From Acidobacteriota bacterium (lineage in GTDB: Bacteria; Acidobacteriota; Terriglobia; Acidiferrales; UBA7541), in NCBI GenBank assembly GCA_013289955.1, contig JABCYZ010000031.1, positions 1 through 64,000 of the forward strand: 64,000 nt of DNA, read 5' to 3'. Shown one piece after another: positions 57,417 to 64,000 of the stretch. The notes under the pieces were generated by a model, which worked only from the letters and a program-made list of their open reading frames with translations, was not told the origin of the DNA and did not search any database. How positions within the stretch are numbered: position 1 is the first letter of the stretch; the number at the start of each line of letters is the position of its first letter. A program made the position numbers and the translations under genes.

Positions 57417-58901
57417 CTACTGCGGAATTTCGTGGAAGGACAAAACCTTGTAGGTCCACGGCGCTTGCACGGCCTGGATCCAGTTGCACCTGTAATAAAT
57501 GCCGGTTCCCTGCACCTGATTGTTACTGTTGAAAGTAGCTGGTCCCAGCGTCGTTCTGGGAGTGCCGTCCGGATTTAGGGTTTGTGCCACAAGCATCGCT
57601 CCGTTGATGACGCTGTTGGGCGCGGGGCCGGAGCCGCTGTACTGCCCGTTCACAATGCCCTTGCCGACGACGAGAATAACCCCGTCCCAACTGGAGTACG
57701 CATCGTAGGTGAAAGTCCCCGTTACGAGGAGAAGCCCATAGCCCGTAAAGCCTCCCGAAAGAGTGAAGTCCCCCAGGACCGCGACGGTCATGGGATTCAC
57801 GTTGGACATCGCCGGGGACAAACTATTCTGGTCAAAATTGCCGGTAAGGACGGTATCCGCATTTTGCGTAATAGTCTGGGCGATCTGGTTGAGACTTTGT
57901 GCGGTTTGCAGACTCACAGGGAGCCCGCCGACACCGACGCTCGGAGAGGGAGGAGAACTGCCATTCCCGGTATAGTTCCCTCCCGTGCCTTCGCCGAGGA
58001 GTTCACTTCTGATGTTGACAGCGTCAGAATGATCCGGAACGTGGATGGCATTCACGGGGTACGGCATCCCGCCGCAAGCACCATCGGAGTTGTCGCTGTT
58101 CCCCGAAACCTGGTAGGAGCTACTCGGGCCGGTGAAAGCGTCCGAGAGCCCGTCCAACGTCAGTGCACCAGGAAACGTAAGATTCAGCGTTACAGGCGCC
58201 ACAAGATACTGCAAGACCTTCTGGCTGCCGTTGGGCAGGTAGGCCAGTGCAGTGATTTGCAGCACTTGCACGGCAGTAGATGGCGGACTCAGCGTTTTAA
58301 TCAGGCTGGGCGCCGGATTGCCGTGAGAATCCGTCTGAGCCGGATTGTAATAAATCGGTATGCTGTCATCGTAAAGGCCGTCGGAGTCCACGTCGAGGTA
58401 AAGAGACTGTTCGGTTGCGGCGGTGATGCGGACCCATTTGTAGCTCGGTCCCGGGATGCTCGGACTATTCGAGTTGTCCCAGACCGAATAGACGGGCGAA
58501 TCATGAGTCGCCGTCGCCGCCGACACGGGGTTAAATTCAGACCCGTACTCCTTGTCGTAATACGGATTGCTGGGGTCCCAAGGCACGATGCTATCGCCCG
58601 ACAGGCGATTTATAACGTAGAGCGTTCGTCCCAACGGAAACTGCGTGCTCGGCGAAACAATCGAGGCCCCAAAGTAGTTCGGATTCTTCGGAAGCAAGCG
58701 CCCGCGGGCCTCCTCCAATCCTGCAAGAGCGGCATAGTATACCGTCGAAGAGGCGCGGTAGTTTGTGCCAAGCGCCGTTTCCGTACCGGAAGAAACCAGC
58801 AAAGCTATCGCCACCACGCTGATCAACAGCAAAACGAATATCGCAATCAGCAGGGCGATTCCTCGTTCCGGGCCGCGGCGCCCTTTGGGCTCTTTGTTCA
58901 T
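57417..58901 (-). CDS. PilX-like pilus assembly protein (large form)
   Basis: A 494-residue protein that begins like PilX: 'ERGIALLIAIFVLLLISVVAIALLVSSG' (the prepilin-like N-terminal helix) and 'STVYYAALAGLEEARGRL'. The remaining 400 residues are a beta-rich, Ser/Gly/Asn-rich domain with strands typical of extracellular proteins ('GLLLVTGTFTYDAYSSWDGVILVVG'). Classical PilX has fewer than 200 residues. It follows PilW by 30 bases. It probably belongs to the minor-pilin priming complex at the pilus tip. Confidence 0.75.
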   Translation of the reverse strand: MNKEPKGRRGPERGIALLIAIFVLLLISVVAIALLVSSGTETALGTNYRASSTVYYAALAGLEEARGRLLPKNPNYFGASIVSPSTQFPLGRTLYVINRLSGDSIVPWDPSNPYYDKEYGSEFNPVSAATATHDSPVYSVWDNSNSPSIPGPSYKWVRITAATEQSLYLDVDSDGLYDDSIPIYYNPAQTDSHGNPAPSLIKTLSPPSTAVQVLQITALAYLPNGSQKVLQYLVAPVTLNLTFPGALTLDGLSDAFTGPSSSYQVSGNSDNSDGACGGMPYPVNAIHVPDHSDAVNIRSELLGEGTGGNYTGNGSSPPSPSVGVGGLPVSLQTAQSLNQIAQTITQNADTVLTGNFDQNSLSPAMSNVNPMTVAVLGDFTLSGGFTGYGLLLVTGTFTYDAYSSWDGVILVVGKGIVNGQYSGSGPAPNSVINGAMLVAQTLNPDGTPRTTLGPATFNSNNQVQGTGIYYRCNWIQAVQAPWTYKVLSFHEIPQ

Positions 58902-58931
58902 TCTCGTTCTTTGTCCCCGCTGGCTCCGCTC

Positions 58932-59744
58932 TTACTGCTGAGCCGGGTTCAGGCTGTGGCCTCTTCCATGCAATTCGATGAGCCGCGGCTGGCCCGTCTG
59001 CGCATCCTGCGTGGGCGCCATGACGATCAGCGTAATTTCCACGTCCGTTACATTGATGGGCGAATTATAAGATCCCGCCGAAGCACACAGCTGCGGCCCA
59101 AAAGGCGTGTAACAGGTATAGCTGAAAACCGGCACCGGACTGCCCCCGGGAAACATGCTGGGGTAGGCTGCCCGGAATTGCGCAATCTGGGCGGCCGAGG
59201 CATTGTTCATCACATTCTGAACATAGGGAACGAACGACGAGGCTGTCGTCGCGTCGGGATCCCCCCCGACCACTTTGTAAGTCTGGCTACGTGACAGAAT
59301 GTTGTTGTTAAGCTGATAGCGGGTCCATTCGACGCCATCTGTGCGCCAGGGATCCACATCCCTCTCGACAATCATGTCGAAATCTCCAGGCGTTGTGCAG
59401 GTTCCCCCTCCGCCCGTGCCGATCTGGCAGGGTGCGTTGGGGTAGCCCGTGGACCACGCCACCGGCGTGATCGCATACGCGTTCGCCGGCGGGAGATTGG
59501 GCATGATCGAAAACTGGTTCTGCGGGGGATAACCCGAACCATTCACGTCTCGAACGATCTCGTCCAGGCCGAATCGCGCCTCCTGGAAGGAATTCAGGAC
59601 CTGGGATTCTGTCTGGTATCGCTGCTGCGCAACGGAGAGAAGCGCAAACGCAGCGCCGCACAGCAAAATAAAAATCACCGCCGCGATCATCATCTCGATC
59701 AGCGAGAAGCCTCGTTCCTTCCGATGGTGAGGGGCGCGTTTCAT
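58932..59744 (-). CDS. pilW: PilW-like minor prepilin
   Basis: A 270-residue type IV minor pilin. The prepilin peptidase site is 'KERGFSLIEMMIAAVIFILLCG', with Gly before the mature Phe and Glu at position 5 (both in the segment written here from Lys to Gly). The globular domain contains two spaced Cys residues ('TYSCYTPF...LC') typical of a disulfide. The start overlaps the PilV stop by four bases. It should be processed by PilD and join the pilus-initiating complex. Confidence 0.8.
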   Translation of the reverse strand: MKRAPHHRKERGFSLIEMMIAAVIFILLCGAAFALLSVAQQRYQTESQVLNSFQEARFGLDEIVRDVNGSGYPPQNQFSIMPNLPPANAYAITPVAWSTGYPNAPCQIGTGGGGTCTTPGDFDMIVERDVDPWRTDGVEWTRYQLNNNILSRSQTYKVVGGDPDATTASSFVPYVQNVMNNASAAQIAQFRAAYPSMFPGGSPVPVFSYTCYTPFGPQLCASAGSYNSPINVTDVEITLIVMAPTQDAQTGQPRLIELHGRGHSLNPAQQ

Positions 59745-60298
59745 TTGTAAACGATCGTATCCAGAGTCACCGGATTGTAGATTCCGTTGCCGCCTTTTTT
59801 CCTCGCTCCGAGGATGAATCGCTTCGAGGTAACTGCCCCGTTGCTGGTCGTCGTGTACACCGCCCAGCGAACGTCGTAATTCACTTCCCCGGGATCGTTC
59901 GGATCGTGGTAGACGAAGCTGTAGTTCGGAACCGTCGAGGCGCTGAAATCGACGACCAGCTGGTTATAAAACAAGGCGTAGTTGCTGCCCACGACCACGT
60001 TCGGCTGCGTTGGATCTCCGAGATTGCACGTGAAAGTCTGCGAGTCGATCGTTTCGATAAAGGCCGTATTGTTGAGCGGCTGAAGAAGGAATTGGTCCAT
60101 CTGCCGCTGCGCAAACACGAGGGCCGAAGAGTCGTTGCGATTCGTCGAGTTGGAACCGATCGATGCCGGCACCAACTGCGCAACCGCAACGATGCCCACG
60201 AGCAGGATGACAATGGCGATAAGCACTTCGGTAAGCGTGAATCCGCGCTGATCGCTCCGTGCCTTTCTGCGCTTCTCGCGGTTGTGCGGATTCTTCAT
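59741..60298 (-). CDS. pilV: PilV-like minor prepilin
   Basis: A 185-residue minor pilin. The leader ends at 'QRGFTLTEVLIAIVILLVG', with Gly-Phe cleavage and Glu at position 5 of the mature protein. The short C-terminal globular domain has strands such as 'YALFYNQLVVDFS' and 'YDVRWAVYTTTS'. It lies 22 bases after the FimT/GspH-like gene and overlaps PilW. The order FimT-PilV-PilW-PilX is the usual minor pilin operon of type IVa pili. Confidence 0.8.
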   Translation of the reverse strand: MKNPHNREKRRKARSDQRGFTLTEVLIAIVILLVGIVAVAQLVPASIGSNSTNRNDSSALVFAQRQMDQFLLQPLNNTAFIETIDSQTFTCNLGDPTQPNVVVGSNYALFYNQLVVDFSASTVPNYSFVYHDPNDPGEVNYDVRWAVYTTTSNGAVTSKRFILGARKKGGNGIYNPVTLDTIVYK

Positions 60299-60320
60299 CG
60301 CCTCAATCCTAGAAAATGGA

Positions 60321-60965
60321 TCAACTGATGCGCTGCCAATTCCCCGCCGAGGACGAAGTCCACACCTGCACGGCTCCGGAAGGCAGCGTTATCACTGCGC
60401 GGTAGCCGGCATTCGGGTCGTTGGGATTGCCAACGTAAAGGGCGTAAATAGTCGTGGCCGTGACGAAAGGACCCCCGCCAGGAGGAGGGGTAACGACGAC
60501 CCCTCGCTGGTCGTAAATTATGCTGCCATTGCCAGAGAGAACCGTCCACGTGTAGAGGGAACTGCCCGCACCCAGGGTGGTAGCGATCGGACTTGGGCTC
60601 GGGACCAGACTTGCCGAAAGAAGCGTGTCATTCCCGGTCATCGGAATCACCATTTGGGGCTCGGCCCCGTCCGGCAGGTTGTCGCCATTTGAATCTGCCC
60701 ACACGATCCAATTTGTGCCGTTCTGAAGGATCTGGAAGCTCACGTGAGTGTTCTGCCGAATGGCATCGAATTTTGTGAACTTGAGCATCCCCGCCAATTG
60801 CGACGCCGTGGAATTGAGCTGGTAGGTCTGAAGCGAACGCACAACCACAGGTATGGCCAGAGTTGTAATGACCAGGAGCACGGCCAGGGAAAGTACGAGC
60901 TCCACCAAGCTAAAGCCATTTCGTGGGCTTCGACGCGGGGACACGAAGTTGGCATTCCGTATCAT
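60321..60965 (-). CDS. GspH/FimT-like pseudopilin
   Basis: A 214-residue pseudopilin that begins the operon. The prepilin motif is 'RNGFSLVELVLSLAVLLVITT', and a GspH/FimT domain follows ('LAGMLKFTKFDAIRQNTHVSF', 'YDQRGVVVTPPPGG'). The start at 60965 precedes the motif by 16 residues; the frame stays open far upstream without any family resemblance. A perfect AT-rich palindrome lies 72-87 bases upstream. It should seed or form the tip of the pilus. Confidence 0.78.
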   Translation of the reverse strand: MIRNANFVSPRRSPRNGFSLVELVLSLAVLLVITTLAIPVVVRSLQTYQLNSTASQLAGMLKFTKFDAIRQNTHVSFQILQNGTNWIVWADSNGDNLPDGAEPQMVIPMTGNDTLLSASLVPSPSPIATTLGAGSSLYTWTVLSGNGSIIYDQRGVVVTPPPGGGPFVTATTIYALYVGNPNDPNAGYRAVITLPSGAVQVWTSSSAGNWQRIS

Positions 60966-61036
60966 TTTGGGACGACACTTGTCAGGCCCACTCCGGCAAT
61001 CGCCTGGGAGCACGCCCAACCTACTAAGACTATTAC

Positions 61037-61052
61037 ATTTTATCAATAAAAT
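61037..61052. promoter_or_regulatory. AT-rich palindrome upstream of the pilin operon
   Basis: ATTTTAT-CA-ATAAAAT is a perfect inverted repeat with a 2-base centre. It lies 72-87 bases upstream of the first pilin gene, in the only AT-rich stretch of this gap, and suits an operator or promoter element. Confidence 0.35.
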
Positions 61053-61141
61053 CCCATAGTTCGGGGGTACCCAAATCGGCGCAACCTCAGCACTAGTTAA
61101 TGGCAGTACTCCCTGTCCCCATCGAGCTACAAACAAGATGC

Positions 61142-63094
61142 TTATAGGCCCGGGCGGGCAGCCAGCGCCATAGCGTTCCGGCGGGCGATGGCCTCGATGG
61201 AAATCATGGGATTCACTCCCGAGGCGCTCGGGAACGATGACCCGTCCATCACAAAGACATTGCGGGCTTCCCAAATCTCGCCGTCAGGATTGACAGCGGA
61301 TGTCTTCCTCGATCCGCCAAGCCGCGCGCTCCCCATGATGTGAAACGAAAAGAGCGCGAACTGGCCAGAGTTCCAGCCCGCTGCGTCCATTGTATTTGTG
61401 AAAGAATCCAGCGATCCGTTGCGCCCGGGCTCGTAAGCGCACCATTTTGCATGAGGTGAAAAAATGAGCCGCGCACCGGCAGCCTCAAGTATCCGGGCAG
61501 CACCGGCAAATCCCCGGCGCAAGTGCGCCCGGTCGAACTCTGACAACGAGTAGTGCGTCTGAGGGTTGCCCTCGCGATCGAGACGGACCCGGCCGCCGTC
61601 ACGGTCGCGCAGCAAGACACCTATCGCCATCGAGTTCGATAATTTCCCAAGCAAGGAACGGTAGTGCTCCGGCTCGCGCCACGGCAGAACAGCAACGGCG
61701 ATCACCGGCTGCAGCGCCGTCGTCTCATATTTCACGCCGTAACTTCCGGTCATAAAACGGTGTTCGTCCGAGTAGATCGCCTGCATCGTCCCTTCCCACG
61801 GACGAATCTCTTCTTCAAACACTCCAGAAACATTGGAAACGGGATGCAGGTGCAGATGCCGCCCGATGTTCTCGTTACGGAGGCCGGAACGAAGAAGGAG
61901 CGCCGGCGTATGAATCGCGCCGCAGGCAACGACCACCGCCTTGCACCGAATCCTGACCCGGCTGCCATTCCGCGATCGCGCCTCCACGCCGCTCGCAGCA
62001 CCGGCTTCGAAGCGCACCCGCAGCGCCCGCGTCTCCGTCACCAAACGAGCCCCCGCGGCCTGCGCGTCGGCCAGCCAGGTTTTCGTGCTGGATTGCTTTG
62101 CCCCGAGCGAGCAGCCGTATCCGCAGTAGCCGCACTCCTTGCCCTGCTTGCAACCCACAACATTGCGCGGCATGGCCGCCCGGTGCCAGCCCAGCGCGTT
62201 CAGCCCGCGCTCGAGAACCTGTTCGCGCACCGAAACGCGATTGTGATCCAGGTTCACAGAAAGCCGCCGACACACCGCATCGAGACTGCTGGTGTACTCT
62301 TCGCTGGTAAACCAGGGCACACCCGCCGCAGCCCATTCCGCGCGCACATCGTCCGGTGTCCGAAACGATGTGCAGTAATTGATCACCGTCCCGCCACCCA
62401 GACACTCTCCCGCCAGCAGACCCACACTCTGATCCTCGGTGGCCGCAAATCCTCCCTCCAGATAAAGCCGCTGAAATCCGCCCAGCTCCGCGCCATCAAA
62501 ATCAGAATCGTCGTAGTAGCTCCCCGCCTCGAGCACAATCACATCCTTGCCAGCCGCCGCAAGAACCGCTGCCGCCACGCTCCCGCCTGCGCCCGAACCG
62601 ACAACGCAGATGTCAGAAGCCAAATCCGTATCCAGCTCCGGAATCAGGGGTCGCAGCGCGCGCGGTTTCGATGGTTGCGGACCGAGCGGCCCCGGATAAC
62701 CAAACATCTTCCAGACAGGACTCGCCGCGCCATCTGCCCCAGGCAGCATCACGTAGAGAAAGCCGATCGCTTTCCGCAAAGCCTGGAAGACACCCCGCCG
62801 CCGGCTGAGGCCGCTGTCCGCCCAGGAAAGCAAAACACGGATTCGCGCTTCTATCGGAAGTGAGGAAAACGAAGCCCAGCGGCCCGCGGCAAGCAAACCA
62901 TGAAAATGCGAATCCCAGAGATCGAGCAGTTGCAAAAATTGTGCTCGCCCGCCTGAACGGGGATTCAAGTCCAGCGCCGCCGCAATCGCGGCGGGGACCC
63001 CGAGTTCAGATGCCGAGGGCCAGCCGTCCTGCCCGGGCGCGAACGTATCGCAAATGGATCGCAGCGCGCGCTGCTGGCGAGAGGTTAGATTCAT
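61142..63094 (-). CDS. GMC-family FAD oxidoreductase (long-chain alcohol oxidase-like)
   Basis: A 650-residue flavoenzyme. Residues 1-130 form a helical N-terminal domain like gluconate-2-dehydrogenase subunit 3 ('MNLTSRQQRALRSICDTFAPG'). The FAD Rossmann motif is 'VVGSGAGGSVAAAVLAAAG' (about 164). The GMC C-terminal signature includes 'HIMGSARLGG' with the active-site His and 'VFVMDGSSFPSASGVNP'. A four-cysteine cluster C-x5-C-x2-C-x3-C at about 315-328 ('CKQGKECGYCGYGC') is notable. Likely substrates are sterols or long-chain alcohols. I start at the Met at 63094; upstream in-frame Met codons (63166, 63142) are possible. No electron-acceptor gene is adjacent. Confidence 0.85.
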   Translation of the reverse strand: MNLTSRQQRALRSICDTFAPGQDGWPSASELGVPAAIAAALDLNPRSGGRAQFLQLLDLWDSHFHGLLAAGRWASFSSLPIEARIRVLLSWADSGLSRRRGVFQALRKAIGFLYVMLPGADGAASPVWKMFGYPGPLGPQPSKPRALRPLIPELDTDLASDICVVGSGAGGSVAAAVLAAAGKDVIVLEAGSYYDDSDFDGAELGGFQRLYLEGGFAATEDQSVGLLAGECLGGGTVINYCTSFRTPDDVRAEWAAAGVPWFTSEEYTSSLDAVCRRLSVNLDHNRVSVREQVLERGLNALGWHRAAMPRNVVGCKQGKECGYCGYGCSLGAKQSSTKTWLADAQAAGARLVTETRALRVRFEAGAASGVEARSRNGSRVRIRCKAVVVACGAIHTPALLLRSGLRNENIGRHLHLHPVSNVSGVFEEEIRPWEGTMQAIYSDEHRFMTGSYGVKYETTALQPVIAVAVLPWREPEHYRSLLGKLSNSMAIGVLLRDRDGGRVRLDREGNPQTHYSLSEFDRAHLRRGFAGAARILEAAGARLIFSPHAKWCAYEPGRNGSLDSFTNTMDAAGWNSGQFALFSFHIMGSARLGGSRKTSAVNPDGEIWEARNVFVMDGSSFPSASGVNPMISIEAIARRNAMALAARPGL

Positions 63095-63251
63095 CGAGGG
63101 CTGCCAGTCTAGCAAAAGCGCCGCAAGCAGACCTGCCTTCATTGCCGGAAGGCACGCTTCCGCCATGCACCCTGTTCGCGCCGGCGCGAGACCAGCCGTT
63201 ACGGTTTTCTGGCGCTTTCGGAACAAACAGGGAGGGGGGATTCACGGCGCG

Positions 63252-64000
63252 CTAGTTGCTTTCGCCGTTCTTGCTCTTCTTGATGGTCGCATCGCCGCCG
63301 CGCTTTGAGAGGGACGTCTTCAGAAAGAAATCGCTGGGGAACCCAGGATTGTATCTGCAGGTATCGTAGAAAAACTGCGAAGCGCGCCGGCCGTTGTGGT
63401 CCTTGGTGACCTGCATCGGGGTCCACACCGTGTCTTTCAACTGGTAGTTCGTATAGATGGTGACATCATCGTCGCGTTCATGAGTCTCTTCGTTGTTGGT
63501 GGTCACCACGCTACGCACAAGCAGGTGGGTGTTGTGGTCCACCGCGAGGCGAAACGCCCGCTCCTCGCTGTCCGTCAGCTCCACCCAATCCACTTCCTTC
63601 AAATCCACCGTGTCGCTGCCGCCAAACCGGTACGTCCAGCCGGGTTCTTTTAGCCGCACTCTCAGCACGTTGTCGATGTTCCGTTTCACCTGCTCCTGAA
63701 ATTCCGAAATCGAGGTAACCGGCAATTCGGTGACACCGCTGCGATCGAGCGTCCACCCTTGATCGCCGTTATAGACCGCGATAATGATGCCGGCGTGCGA
63801 CCAGTCCAGACCTTCCACTCCGATCACCGTATTAATGATGCTCTTTAGATTGTGGCTCTTCGCCGTATATTCCAGCCGCTCTTTGTCCGGGTACTGGCGA
63901 AAATCCGTGAAGCCGACATATCCGGTGATGGCTCCATTGTGGCCGAATTGTGCGCGGTTGCCGTGGCATTCGCCCTCGCGCACTTCCGTGTAACCTGCTC
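63252..64000 (-). CDS. Conserved hypothetical protein, 5' end beyond window
   Basis: An open frame of at least 249 residues that is still open at the right edge, so the N-terminus is missing. The visible part is mixed alpha/beta: 'GAITGYVGFTDFRQYPDKERLEYT', 'QGWTLDRSGVTELPVT', 'HNTHLLVRSVVTTNNEE', 'GRRASQFFYDTCRYNPGFPSDFF'. The pattern of strands and the Tyr/Trp-rich repeats resemble outer-membrane lipoprotein-sorting (LolA-like) proteins common in Acidobacteria, but I cannot name a family. The C-terminus is lysine-rich. Neighbour GMC gene lies on the same strand 157 bases downstream. Confidence 0.55.
   Translation of the reverse strand, partial: AGYTEVREGECHGNRAQFGHNGAITGYVGFTDFRQYPDKERLEYTAKSHNLKSIINTVIGVEGLDWSHAGIIIAVYNGDQGWTLDRSGVTELPVTSISEFQEQVKRNIDNVLRVRLKEPGWTYRFGGSDTVDLKEVDWVELTDSEERAFRLAVDHNTHLLVRSVVTTNNEETHERDDDVTIYTNYQLKDTVWTPMQVTKDHNGRRASQFFYDTCRYNPGFPSDFFLKTSLSKRGGDATIKKSKNGESN

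Noticed and set aside
57582..59294. 570-residue plus-strand open frame
   Set aside because: Antisense to PilX- and PilW-like genes; Arg-rich shadow without recognisable motifs.
1..64000. CRISPR arrays, rRNA genes or complete insertion sequences
   Set aside because: None seen: no regularly spaced repeats, no rRNA-like sequence and no transposase with inverted repeats.

Overview
The window looks like a chromosomal segment of an Acidobacteriota bacterium (class Terriglobia is my best guess). The support is gene content: PadR regulators, a carboxypeptidase-regulatory-domain TonB-dependent receptor, a 'permease-prefix' N-terminus, a VWFA-related secreted protein and an Abhydrolase_10-type enzyme, together with high GC and strong GGAGG ribosome-binding sites. 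No rRNA is present; the only intact RNA gene is tRNA-Ala(UGC). All family calls are from reading the translations; no database search was run.

Layout. 1-2.3 kb: an accessory-looking edge with an integrase remnant, a beta-carbonic anhydrase and an O-methyltransferase. 2.3-4.8 kb: a PadR regulator with its palindromic operator, a FlgO-like/TonB-C hybrid protein and a STAS protein. 5.0-9.6 kb: the nitrogen-sensing operon amt-glnB-glnD. 10.1-15.1 kb (minus strand): a five-gene electron-transfer cluster made of an outer-membrane barrel, a decahaem cytochrome of the MtrA/DmsE type, a monohaem cytochrome c, an NrfH/CymA-like tetrahaem cytochrome and a small membrane protein. 15.6-19.0 kb: a CPA2 antiporter, then a PadR-S41 peptidase pair lying between a tRNA-Ala gene and a decayed tRNA-Ala copy. 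19.3-29.0 kb: TetR, zinc alcohol dehydrogenase, TonB-dependent receptor, secreted alpha/beta hydrolase and two acyl-CoA dehydrogenases, with a shared operator-like box in front of tetR and the receptor. 29.0-45.4 kb: mainly secreted or membrane proteins (effector-binding protein, PHM-like copper protein, three hydrolases, an atypical M24 peptidase, VWFA protein, a membrane-bound MutS-like ATPase, aldo/keto reductase, lipase-like protein). 45.9-56.7 kb: rpmB, a PpiC/SurA-like lipoprotein, a three-subunit biotin-dependent acyl-CoA carboxylase, an FAH-family enzyme, an FN3 lipoprotein and the hslVU protease. 56.8-61.0 kb: a minor-pilin operon. 61.1-64.0 kb: a GMC oxidoreductase and a protein that runs off the right edge.

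How the genes work together. The strongest multi-gene system is the cytochrome cluster: quinol or quinone exchange at the inner membrane (tetrahaem), a periplasmic monohaem shuttle, and an outer-membrane decahaem/porin conduit. Its content resembles the mtoAB-cymA-mtoD iron-oxidation clusters and the pioAB genes, and like them it lacks an encoded cell-surface multihaem cytochrome. The TetR-receptor-hydrolase-dehydrogenase region reads as a regulated uptake and breakdown route for a hydrophobic ester or alcohol feeding beta-oxidation-type steps; the carboxylase could serve propionyl-CoA or acetyl-CoA metabolism further along.
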